Positions 21,102 through 33,262 of a stretch of 64,000 nt of DNA are shown in pieces (the stretch's first letter is position 1; the number at the start of each line of letters is the position of its first letter). The translations under genes were made by a program, and so were the position numbers. Origin of the DNA: Isoetes taiwanensis. Lineage: Eukaryota; Streptophyta; Lycopodiopsida; Isoetales; Isoetaceae. The stretch lies in assembly GCA_021234155.1 (NCBI GenBank), contig JAJEKV010000046.1, positions 7,259,012 to 7,323,011 on the forward strand, given 5' to 3'. The notes beneath the pieces were generated by a model. The model searched no databases. It had not been told where the DNA came from and saw only the letters and a program-made list of their open reading frames with translations.

Positions 21102-22750
21102 GGATCATATGATCACGAAATCTTCATGCTTGTAGTAATTGCATATAAGAAATTACCGGTGTGATCCTTATGTAAAAAGTAAATAGAAACACAAATATTC
21201 AACTTACAACTTAGCGTAAACAAATAGTATTTTAATAAACCAACACTTTATATACTAACACTTTACACTTTAAATAAGATATTTCTTTCTTTTCTTTTAC
21301 TTGAAAGCTATTTTTTTTTAAAGATGGATCACACCAAGCGAATAATACATATGCAAAAAAAAAGGGACACACTAAATTCGCATGGTGTGATCCACTTTCT
21401 TATTTGTTGTCAAATTAAAATTAAACACAAGTACTCATTCCTATTTGTATCTAAAATACTTTACCACTCTTAAGTACATAAGTCATTATCCCTTTTCAAA
21501 GAGCATATTATTTTTCAAGAAGGATCACACCAAGCTTAATAGTACATATGCAACAAAAATGGAACACACTAAATTAAGTCGTGTGATCCACTTTCTTATT
21601 TGTTGTCAAATTAAAATTAAACACAAGTACCCCTTCTCATTTAATGCTTTACCACCCCAAGTGCATAAAGTTATTAGTCCTTTTCAAAGAGCATATCTTT
21701 TTTTTAAGAAGGATCACATCAAGCATCCTATTTGCATCTAAAATACTTTACCAACTCTAGTAGTACATAAAGTTATTAGCCCTTTTCAAAAAGCAAACAC
21801 TTTATCAATAAATGAGCACGTCATATATCCACACTTAACTTCAAATAAGACACATATATATTTCTTTTATTAAAAGATAATCAAAGTAATTTTACTATAG
21901 GAAGTCATGTTTTTCCAAAAAGATCACACCAAGCAAATTTTGTATAAGCTAAAAGGTTGGAATATACTAAATTAAGCATGGTGTGATCCACTTTCTTGTT
22001 TGTTGTCAATAGATAATAACACCAAGTCCCTCATCAATAGTCTCCCATTTGCATATTATAAAATATGTATCATTCCAAGTTATATTATGTTTTATGAACT
22101 AAACGTTTTCAAAGAGGGTCCCAAAGCAAAATACAAACACATAATCAATAAGCCAACACTTTACCAACAACCAAAGCTTTATTAAATAAGATTTTTATGT
22201 TATTTTATCAAACCTAACAATGTTTCCATATGTGACACTTTGAGTTAACTGATCCAAAGGCTCATGAAAGCGACATTTTATACAATATGTCTTTGGAGCT
22301 TTTGTGTCGTGGCATTAGTAAACACCTCTAATGGAGCAAATATTTTGTAACTCATTTTTTCAACAACCCTGGATGCACGTCTTATCAAACATTTCTTCAT
22401 TGCAAGGACACCATTCTCATAAGGCTTGCACAATTAAACTAAACGAGGTCATGGGGCGACTTTCAAGCTCGGCTCCCACAATTTTACAACGTAAAACTAG
22501 ATGCCCATTGCCCTGAATGTATATCTTGGAAAAGCATGTCTCTTATGTCCATATGTTAGACAACAACGATGCCAGTAATGCTTTTCCCTAGTCCCAAATC
22601 CCCGACATCTGATAAATATAGCCCAAAGAAAAATATTTGATGAGTGAATATAAATCAAGAAGAGGGAAGAAAAAAGAAGCAAGGATCACATGACGCGAAA
22701 TCTCACTACACATTTACAAAGTGCATATGCATTTTCGCATGGTGTGATCC
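21102..22750. repeat. array of palindromic GGATCACACC modules
   Basis: Five modules of 66-70 bp begin with GGATCACACCAAGC-like and end with GCATGGTGTGATCC-like sequence: 21102-21167, 21326-21393, 21522-21589, 21920-21989 and 22683-22750. A partial one starts at 21711. Modules 2, 3 and the partial one lie in direct tandem units of ~190-200 bp that also share CACTTTCTTATTTGTTGTCA and TTTTCAAAGAGCATAT. The arms pair imperfectly over 10-14 bp; the module interiors differ. Confidence 0.8.
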
Positions 22751-23534
22751 ATGTATTATTGAGGGTGCAAATTTGCAAATATCCTCCTCTTCAAACCCCT
22801 TCCCCCCCTCCCTTCCCTTTTTTTTTTTTGCAATATACTATCCATAGCATTTATTTTGAACCCTATAGTTCTACCTATTCATTATTCGTATGAATGTCGC
22901 TCCGTGATGTAACTCCATAGTCATCCTTAGTTAAGGATAGCATTCTCTGTAAAGAATGAATGGCGTGGAGCAATACGATGAATGGGAAGAGCTGAAAAGT
23001 AGGAAAACTTCAGAATGAAAATTTGGGTAGTAAAACATGGCATGTAACGTCACGTTTGCTTGTCCGCACATCGTCTATCGCCGTTGTTGCTTAATTCTAT
23101 GCTCGCCCAAAAAACGCATTACACTATTGTGAGACTTGGATTCCAAAGGAAGAGCCGGTTGGTGCATGTGGAGAGAGGATGCACGTGGGGGTAAAAGCTA
23201 ATGTGAACAATGGAAATCTTGGTGCCAAAATTTGAAAAGGTGGTTGGTGCATGTGGGCATGTGCACGATGGGGCGGGAAAAGTAGCCATTATTTTGGTCC
23301 CCGATACGATTTTCGAAAAATGCGGGCCATTAATGTGGTTGCAATGAATGCACAAACATGTCCTATGAAATTTCGCCATGTGGATGCCAAGTAAGCCTGC
23401 TCCTCTTTCTACTTGCCAACTAATACTGACTTTGGAAAAAAATGCGCAAACATCATTGGTCGCGAGAAACATGACGTGGAATTCTGGCATCCAAGATAAG
23501 GGCCATTTTGAGACCCCAAATCCGCCCTAATGTG

Positions 23535-25397
23535 ACAAATTGAATTACTAGATCAAATTTTAAGCCATTAAGGAGATGACCTTTTCTTACCTACTTTGTT
23601 TTGATTTGCCAGCTTTACCTATGTAATTTCATTGTCTAGTTCTTATGTACTCAAAAGACATATGCAAGCTAAGCCTCCAATTTTAATTGATCTTTAGAAG
23701 CTGGATGACAACGTTTATTCATAGAGTTACGTTTGCAAATGCTTTTTACAAATTTTTGGTTCGGAAAAAAGGTTTTAATCAGAAATAAGAATTTTATAAG
23801 AAGTTCCTGTTTATCAAACTATTGTATATAATATCTTTGTCACTAAAGATAGATGAAGAAAAGAAGCGCTAAAGAGAGAATGTCAATTGTTTCTGCGCTC
23901 ATAACTTTAGCTACAGAGGTTAAATTCAGATGAAATTAGGTTCTTTGGAAAGCTTATGTAGAGAGCTTTCCATTGGCACATGATTTGACCCAAATCTATC
24001 AAGGTAGATACCTGCTTTTGTACTTTTCAATCCGGATTCTTTTTTGCAAATTGCAAATTTGGTATGGTTTTTTTCATAACTTTTGAATCCCGACTCTGTT
24101 TTGCGTGTTTTTTATTGTGGAATTAGCTATCTCTGGGATCTTTATGATGATGTATGATCTGCTCATGTTTGGTTAATTTTTCTAGGTCAAAACAACAAAT
24201 TTTCGGGCAGATTTGGTAGGGTTCCACACCTGATTAAAACATGATTTGCACAGCTGCAAATCATACTCTTTGTCCAGCTGATCATTCTGGTCATGTCCTT
24301 TGTTCTGTATCATTGTAGTGCAGTAAGCTTTTATAAAGATATTGAAGAGATGATGTTATTGTGACCATGTTTTATGTCAAAAAAAAAAAAAAACCTTTTG
24401 TTTTGGCATGTTATGGGATTTGTGCTATATTTGATGGTTTATATGATATTCATGAACTTGCCAATGTTTTTTGAATTTTATTTCTTTTTTCAAACAAAAA
24501 AACATCTCCCATAATGCACCAAAACATCACATAGATTAATTTTCCAAGTGAGGAAAGCAATAAAGTACGAAAACAACCCAATACAAAGATAGAACACTTT
24601 ATCTCTTCTTACTTCTTCTGAAAGCTATTTCTGAGTTTGTGCCATCCTCACATGTCCAAACGAACCAAAAGGATCACTTGGAATGTAGGAACCCAGACAC
24701 TGGACTTTTGCAAATCGAAACTAACAAACAAATTCAAACACTATGAAAGTCATTGCCTTGGAACCCAATTTGCACATCCATACAAAAATGCAGTCTCTTG
24801 CACATGGCAAATCATCTCGACCATTTCCATTCATTCGAAATTGTAGCTTCTTAGCCAGGTCAAGCTTTTCGGAAACATTTGCGTCTAATGGGTCAAGAAG
24901 AAACACCCAATTATACTTACCGCCGATCCCTGGAATTAGAAATCTCGTATAGTTTTCATACAAATCACGTACATCTTGTTCATATGCCACATGCCACATA
25001 TGAAGGCATTATTAAATTATTGCCACTTTTCAACCAAGGGCACAAGGCAAAAAGTATAAATGAGCAAAAAGATGGAGTGAAGGATATTGTGGACAAAGAT
25101 GGGACATAGAACGAAAAAGATAAAACAATGTTGGAGTTTAGGAAGCAAAAGGAGCAAATCGAACTAGACAGATGGAACTATAAAAATGCAATAAAAAGGA
25201 ATAAAGACCAACATGGCAAACACACCAAGGAATCAAGCTAGGACTAAGGAACCCAAAGAAGCAACCCCAACCAATGGAACTAAAGGAAACAAAGAAGCAA
25301 ATATGTGGATCATAAGGCAGGAATAGTCCATAGCATTATTAGTGAGAGTAAAACAGAAATGTGATAGAATCTCGTTAAAGTAATGAAAACATATGAT
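23535..25397. other. no gene recognised
   Basis: AT-rich, with A-runs at 24379-24393. Short frames near 24640-25110 overlap on both strands and carry no motifs. Confidence 0.5.
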
Positions 25398-25524
25398 AAC
25401 AAGGTGCTGCGCACGAAGGGTTGCCCTCCATGGCCCGAGGGTGAAGTGGCTTAAATCATACTTCAAAGTCATATTTTAACAATCAATCAAAATTGCTACT
25501 TCAAAACAATAGAATACTTGATAC
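25398..25524 (+). repeat. R2 repeat, full-length copy
   Basis: AACAAGGTGCTGCGCACGA through CAATAGAATACTTGATAC, nearly identical to 12278-12403. The central hairpin has one stem mismatch. Confidence 0.85.
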
Positions 25525-26350
25525 CATGACTTATGAGAATTGACCTGAAGAAATCTCTAGTCCTTGTCATGGAAAAAGGATTGCAGGCATATGGACAAGT
25601 TTAATAGAGTAGAGAATGGAAATAGATGTTTCCTTAGGATAGAAATGAGAGAACTCCTTGAAGACCTCTGGTCAGTTTTTTGTCACAGAGGGCTTGAAAC
25701 ATCTGAGGAGCAGGTTTTATAGAGTAATAAAACATTGATGGATAGCCTAACTCCAAACCTTGCAAGAAAAACTAAAACCCAAAGGTCCCAGACATCACTC
25801 CAATAAGATGATGTCCTATGCAAAAAACGCTCACCTTGCTTATGATAGCATTTGAAAGTAGAAAGGGCAACGGAAGGAATAAACAGAATGATGGAGAATT
25901 TGAGGGTCCTATTCTTCGATGTGCTTTGTAAATACTTCCAAGAAGAAAGCATATTTTGTCCAGCAGACCAGAAGCATGTAAGCTCCAGATACCATAGCAT
26001 CCAGCATAGCCATTTGTATTTTGGCCTAAAGTGTTTCATTTAAATCGCTGAGGAAATGGAGTAAAGCAGCCGCACCATGAAGATTGTATCTTTTATTTCC
26101 TTTGTGGGAGAAAGTAGGTCGTGCAAGCTCTAGTCACGCCTCTTCACATACCACAGCATTCGCAATAGCAATTTCTGATCTCAAGGATTTCAAAGACACC
26201 CCCTGCAATGCAAACTGAGTTCCCAATGGCAAGACAATCACGCCAGCAACAGACCTACTGATATTGCACAAACCCAAAAATATAAGACTCGATTTTTGCA
26301 TGCCTATGAATGAGATTCTTGCAGAGCCTGTGAATGAGAGTGGAGGTATG
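25525..26350. other. no gene assigned
   Basis: Minus-strand frames 26039-25683 (118 codons) and 26364-26134 (76 codons) are open but unrecognised. The second directly follows an R1 copy and, by analogy with other R1 copies, could be a captured gene fragment. Confidence 0.35.
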
Positions 26351-26410
26351 CTTGGATATGCCATAAACCCACATAAACGAGGGGTTGCCCCCTAGGGGCA
26401 ACCCAAAAAA
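26351..26410 (-). repeat. R1 repeat, truncated copy
   Basis: The reverse strand reads TTTTTTTGGGTTGCCCCTAG, GGGGCAACCCC, then GTTTATGTGGGTTTATGGCA and stops matching after ATATCC. It has the best preserved palindrome of the four copies. Confidence 0.75.
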
Positions 26411-29002
26411 AGGTGCCCAGGCTCTATGGATTGCCCCAGTACCATGTGTTGTTGCATCTATTGAATGTAAATATGTGATAATTGGAAAATAAAACTATAA
26501 CTAGCACGGCCAATATGTATGATGAGGGCATATGTCGACATATTACTATGCATAATCTTTCTATTGCCGGGGCTACTTTAGTCTACAGTGCATCCATCTA
26601 AAAGTTCTAGTGCAAAAGTTGATTGTCTGCTTTATAACCAAAATATGCCTTAGTGACATGCACTAGAATAGAAGGCCAATGCAAAAGGATGGAGTAACAA
26701 ATCCGAAGTAACATGTTAAATATTTACGAATGGCCCCTTTGAGCATTGAAACGAAGTTTGAAACTACGCATGCTGACTTGGGATGTCAAGGTGCACATCC
26801 AATATGGCTCTTCGATTGTCTACCAATATTGCATCGTTCAAAACAAAGAGCCCACCTAGATGTTGTATGTGTCTCTTAACGAAACAATTATGGTATAGCC
26901 CTAAGCAAGTAATAATCTCATCAATCAAGTGTGGCAATGTGCCACCAAAGCATCCATACTATGGGACAACAATTGGAAAGGCTTTGGTGCCCGACATCAT
27001 ACCATGCTAAGGCATTGCATATAATATTATAGAACTTAGCACATAAAGAACTGCCATGAGTGTAGCTCAGCTAATAGTGTACCTTCAAGTCCTCCAAATA
27101 GAATGATTTCTAAATGTAGATCTTAACACATCCGGTCACTAAGTAAGATATGCAATTAACCTTACTTCTCTATAACTAGCAACACATCCAGTCACCAAAT
27201 AAGATATGAAATTGATCTTACTTCTCTATAACTAGCAAGTGCTTGCATCATTCTTAATTCTTGGAAGCAACCCCATTATAGAAACTAGTCAGATCCTTCA
27301 ACGACCGAGATGTCTCAAATGTAGAACAATTGCAACTAACTTTTAGAAAGCACCTGCAAAATAATTTCGTAATTGACATTCCAACTCCCCATCCTCACTC
27401 TGTTATTCTTTTATAAGAAATGCTCAAAGGCCACACCCCCCATTAATGTTAATATATATTTTATACATTATATATACGACAAGATATATGGTTGCTTGAC
27501 AACTATTCATAGATTTTGCGGTGCTTGACATACACTTGATGGAGCTATGGAGGTTGAGCTGAGTTTGGATGATAGAATTTTAGATGATGGCAATGGCAAA
27601 CATCGTTTGCGTACCTAGGAACAACAAGGCCTGCAGTATAGCTTTCAGAACATTATGTAGCATAGAGATTTTGTATATCCTCCTGTCAGGCAACATAGCA
27701 CAATAACTTCTGCATGCTGCAAAACAAAATAATATGATTTCTTGGACATCATAAACCTTGTATTTAAGCAGAGACATCATGTACTTTCCTTTCTCTGGGT
27801 TTTCGGGTGGAACCATATTCTTACAAGTAAGAAGACCACAATGTTTTATGAGACTTCTTTCTGTCACAATATTTGCATATTCACTCTGTATAAGTAATTC
27901 AGCAGCAGTTTGCATCTGGGAATGTGCATGGGCCGTTGTAGGCAAATCTCGAAAATGTGACCTTGGGATAGATGTATTTTGTTCACCTCCAATTAAACAA
28001 GATACAAATAAATTGTCATGTTCAAAGCTTCTTCATACTACTTACCAAGCAATTGAGCAATTGTTGTTGGAAATAGGAGTTCGCAAAATTGAACAATGAG
28101 ATAACATGCTGGATCGCAACAAGTTGGCTCAACTGCAGATATAGTATTGCGATTAGATACATGCATGAAGAAGAGATGAAAAGGAAGAAACCTTAAAGAC
28201 CAACCAGAAATTGCTGAAGAGGGCTCTAAAGTAGCTAGATTTCTCAGTCAATCTGGATAGTAGACTGTTAAAATTCAACGTAAGGATAGAAGCAAATGCC
28301 AGAACAAGAATGTAAACTCACATCTTTCTTTGAATTCAAATCCTCAAATTATGCATTTCATTCCGTGCAGCACAATGAGTCAGACATTTCTAGTATCTGA
28401 GCTGCATGGCCTCGGCATCTATACCAAAGCTAGAACATGACGTTTAAAACGACTATGACATCAAAAGATAGAGAGACACCTGGAAAGAGTAGAGTCATTG
28501 AGACTCCTGCCTTGATTCTGATGTCTAAATTCCAAATCTTCTGAGTCAGAATCGGTTAATTCATCAACTATATACGTGGCTTCCCAGGGGCATCAAAGTT
28601 CTCTTCATCCTGGAAGAACATTGTATTGTAAAGCGAAGAAACGAACTACGGCAAATAGAGAGATACAAATCATCTCATCTGCAAGTTCAGTATCTGGAGG
28701 CCTCTCGTGAAACTGGACACTAGGAACATGCACACAAAGTTCTATCAGATAGATATACATTTCGATTCGTTTCCAAAAGCAATCCTAGTAACACTAAAAT
28801 ACCATACCAAGCTAACATCTCATGGAGTTGTTTCAAGAAAATACCAATCCTTGAAAAGATTTTCAAATTTTACTTTCTTTGTTATAAGAGAAAATATCCT
28901 CTAATTTACAATGGCTTACCGTTTGTTGAGCAATGTGATGATGATTCAGCACAAAGATATTTGTACAATTTCTCACCTGTTGCACTAGAATTCATGTGGC
29001 TG
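26411..29002. other. no gene recognised; one 56-bp tandem duplication
   Basis: AT-rich. 27125-27180 and 27181-27236 are adjacent copies (AACACATCC, then AAGATATG, then TTACTTCTCTATAACTAGC). Frames near 27580-28099 have no motifs. Confidence 0.5.
27125..27236 (+). repeat. 56-bp tandem duplication
   Basis: Two copies differing at a few positions; non-coding. Confidence 0.85.
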
Positions 29003-30201
<1,199 letters not shown>

Positions 30202-30416
30202 GTAGACATTGAAAATGTTGTAACTTTACATGAATAACTCAGTAAAAATTTAGAGTATTAAAAAAAATTGTTTCCGTGGCATTTGAAGTTAAACATCATT
30301 TAAAGGATTGCAACCATCTAAGTTGAAATTGCCTGGAGTATAGAAGCATAGCATAAAGAAATTAAAATCAAACACCTATTTTCCTTGGGCTGGAAGGACT
30401 CATACCTCGTGGGACT

Positions 30417-30841
30417 TTAAAAGTTCCAAAATTCCGAGCATGATGTCATTGACGTAAGACGTAGCAAAACCCAGATGCTTCGCACTTTTTTGCATGATGT
30501 AGTCCACCAGCCCAATTGCAGCAATATCAGCATGCCCCAAACTAAGCTTGACTGCGATTCCAATAGATCCACCAGCAGATATTTGACAAAACGGAAACAA
30601 CCCATCAAAAACTGGACAATCATCTCCCACATTAAATCTTTACAGGGCTGTGTCATGCTCATTTTGGGTCTCTGGTGTTATGCTTTTCAAAAATTCAACA
30701 TAATCTTCAGAACGGCCGATGAGGCTTCATAGGATGACCCTGTCCATAATAGTAGTTACCCACATCAGGATCATAAAAGTATGTCACTCTGCGCTTCAAT
30801 CCTTCAGGTCCGGCTGTTAAGGAATTACCACTCCCATCCAT
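30417..30841 (-). pseudogene. 5' exons of a class I (RPD3-type) histone deacetylase
   Basis: From ATG at 30841 the frame encodes [20 protein letters not shown] and then KPHR, the canonical N-terminus of plant HDA19/HDA6-type enzymes. It then jumps, with a ~40-residue gap and frame change near 30712, to [34 protein letters not shown] and YVNDIMLGILELLKSH, ending at a GT donor (GTATGAG). These deacetylases remove acetyl groups from histone lysines in the nucleus. The region that should read INWAGGLHHAKK, with active-site histidines, has been replaced by frame-shifted sequence, and a TAA interrupts near 30630. R1 copy 4 ends 107 bases upstream of the ATG; Ca2+-ATPase exons follow downstream. Confidence 0.8.
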
Positions 30842-30947
30842 GCCTTAAGACTATGTTGTTGAAAACAGGCTTCTTGGGACTTCTGTGGCCAGACATGCAG
30901 AAGCACTGACTCCATAACTGTGATTTTGACTCCGCAGAATCCGCCTT

Positions 30948-31123
30948 GCCGGTTAGGCAGTTTGCACACCGGCCGCCCAACAATGCTGGTGATCGCGAGT
31001 TTACAGGAAGTAGGAGGTTTGGAGCAGTCACAAGCATATTCTAGGGATATTCTAGGATATACCTAGGATATGCCAAAAGCCCACATAAACAAGGGTTTGC
31101 CCCCCTAGGGGGCAACCCAAAAA
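30948..31123 (-). repeat. R1 repeat, full-length copy
   Basis: The reverse strand reads TTTTTGGGTTGCCCCCTAGG, GGGGCAAACCC, GTTTATGTGGGC, three ATATCC(C)TAG units, CTGCTCCAAACC, and ends in GCCGGT...ACCGGC, a 6-bp inverted repeat. It precedes the histone-deacetylase ATG by 107 bases. Confidence 0.8.
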
Positions 31124-31357
31124 GAGCGTGTATAGGCCCTCCAAGGCATCCATGAGAAACAACTGAGAACATGTGCGAAAGTATCAAGCTCTTATCTATG
31201 TATACAAATAGAAATAACTTTATTAATAACACTAAAAACCCAGCGGACAATCAGATCCAACTGAACAGGGCCACCCGTCTAAGCATGACAATATAAGCAG
31301 TTCACACTATTTTCCTCTAAGAATAATATATAATCACATTTTTTAAAAAAAGTTACT

Positions 31358-33262
31358 TTAACCAGGTCGAACTTCCACATCCATAGAATCATTAACAACA
31401 ACTTGATCTGCTCCTTGGTGTCTCAATGCCATTGAATCAGGGACATCCACTATAACAATCGTAGCCGATATTGGAGCTACAGAGTGAACCAACGCAGATT
31501 GAGGAGCCGAGCTATTTTTGCGATGTGCAAGTTTCTTCAAGTGTGGAGTAGACCATCCTTCTTCCAATAATCCTTGCTTCTGAGCAATGTCCTGAAGACG
31601 AGAGTGTTGATTCTCATCAAGAGGGTCTACTGATATAGATCGAGACAGAGATGCAATAGAAGAAGGCGATAGGGCAGAAATAGCTAAAGAAGAAGGCACA
31701 GGGGTACTGGCGGATTAACTAGTGTAGAGGTAGATGAGAATGAAGATGATACATCACGACATTCAAGTGAAGTGGATGCTATGTGACATGGGATAGGAGC
31801 AGTTGGGGAGGTAGAGACAAAAGTATGCCTGGACTTATAAGCAGCGAAAGCCTCAATATTGGGAAATATCTTGGCAAGCTCGAGTCCATTAAGCAGACGT
31901 AGTTTGTATTTGAAAAAAAGTGGGCCACTTTTGACCACTACTGACTGAGGAATAGAAATACAAGTAGGAAGAGATACACAAATTCGAGGACCATTAACAA
32001 TAGAATGGGCAAGATGCATACCCAATCCATTGGCAATAGCAATCATAAAATCAGGCACTTGCAGCTCTAGTGGAAAATTCCCTAAGGCAAACCAACAAGG
32101 CATGCACAATGCACCAGACTTACTTGGCAAGAATCCAGGAGAATAAATCTGATATAGAAGATAATGTCCCCAAAGAGGATCAACACCACGCTCCACAAGC
32201 CTGTCAACTGTAAGTGAAGAGTCAAACATGACTAGAAAGAAATTATTATCTTTATTTTAAAACCTTTAGAGACGCATAATGAGGGAGACCCAGTCTCTGA
32301 AGGTGATGTTTGAGCCAGAATCCAACTCTTCTGAGATCCAAAAACTGTCCAGTGAAATGGCAAACAACTGCATGAGACACAAGTTCTGAACACACTGCAA
32401 ATGAGCATTATGATCAATTTCGACAACCGGTAGGCCAGCCTGTGTAAAAGCATTTGAACACTGCTGTGCCTCATAGAATACACCCTTAGGAGGCAACTGA
32501 ACATCCATACGGTCGTCTTGTGCTTGTAGCTCATTTAGATACGAGCACAATTCTTTCTTGTTATTCTGTAACATAATATTCAATGCAGCAGAAACACGAG
32601 CAGATTGCACACTGGATGTCAAATCACGTTTGATCCAATCGCTAAATCATGTAAAAGATGCTCTAGCCACGGGATTAGAAGAACCCCACGGACCAGAAGG
32701 AGCAGATACACACCCAGCAGAAGAACACACAAAGGAGGTAGAAGCAACATCATAAGTATTTACAGTGGTCTCTACTTGAGAAGTAGACAAAGGTGCAGAT
32801 GTAGACAGAGGGGGAAAGTGTTGCAAGCTTGTACTCATATTAACAAGAGAAGCGTCAAAAGCAAGAGGATTGAGGCGAGAATTATCAGGTAAATTAGGAA
32901 GCGGCTGACGAACGTGTTCTGGAAGCTGGCAAACTAGGGTTTGCCATGGTAGCGGAAATCTGTAAACTCCAAATCCGGCCCAGATAGACACAACAAAACT
33001 GTATGAGTTATACACCAATGGAAAGCTCACATCTTTAGCTTTCCAACGCACTAAAGAACACCCGAATCTGACACTCGAGCCATAAGTTATGAAAAAAACT
33101 GCGTCGAGACCCTACATGGCGGCCATCACAGCGCCCACCCTCATATACATAACCCCATTCCACCCAGCCTGTCATGACAATTATAAATCGACTAAAACTA
33201 GAGAACATGAAACTTGCGGCATTTGCGCCAATGAAGCGGAGCCTAAAGATAAAATATGACAA
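31358..33262 (-). pseudogene. retrotransposon Gag/ORF1-like gene (DUF4283-like), broken
   Basis: Minus-strand frames 33262-33035, 33051-32647, 32622-32266, 32229-31684 and 31699-31358 form one reading order with a stop at 32647 and frameshifts near 32260 and 31690. The central part reads FRDWVSLIMRL, VMFDSSLTVDRLVERGVDPL, then LLYQIYSPGFLPSK and CWFALGNFPLELQVPDFMIA, IANGLGMHL. This follows the layout of plant DUF4283 domains (a W-x-L strand, L-P-L-E, then I-A-x-x-L-G) found at the N-terminus of LINE and retroelement nucleic-acid-binding proteins. The N-terminal part is Ser/Pro-rich and the C-terminal part has a long Ser-rich acidic linker. No RT follows downstream, where R1 and HDAC fragments lie. 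Confidence 0.5.

Larger units (their letters stand above)
19572..23534. mobile_element. putative ~4-kb DNA transposon with terminal inverted repeats
   Basis: The ends are inverted copies: 19572-19604 (CACATTAGGGCGGATTTGGG, GTCTCAAAATGGCC) and 23501-23534 are perfect reverse complements for about 33 bp. A looser match continues inward, sharing ATTCCACGTCAT-TTTC. No clear target-site duplication is visible. Inside are a 110-codon ORF (20433-20765) and six palindromic ~68-bp modules (21102-22750). No transposase motif was recognised, so it may be non-autonomous or of an unknown type. It is also possible that the two ends are separate solo elements in inverted orientation. Confidence 0.55.
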
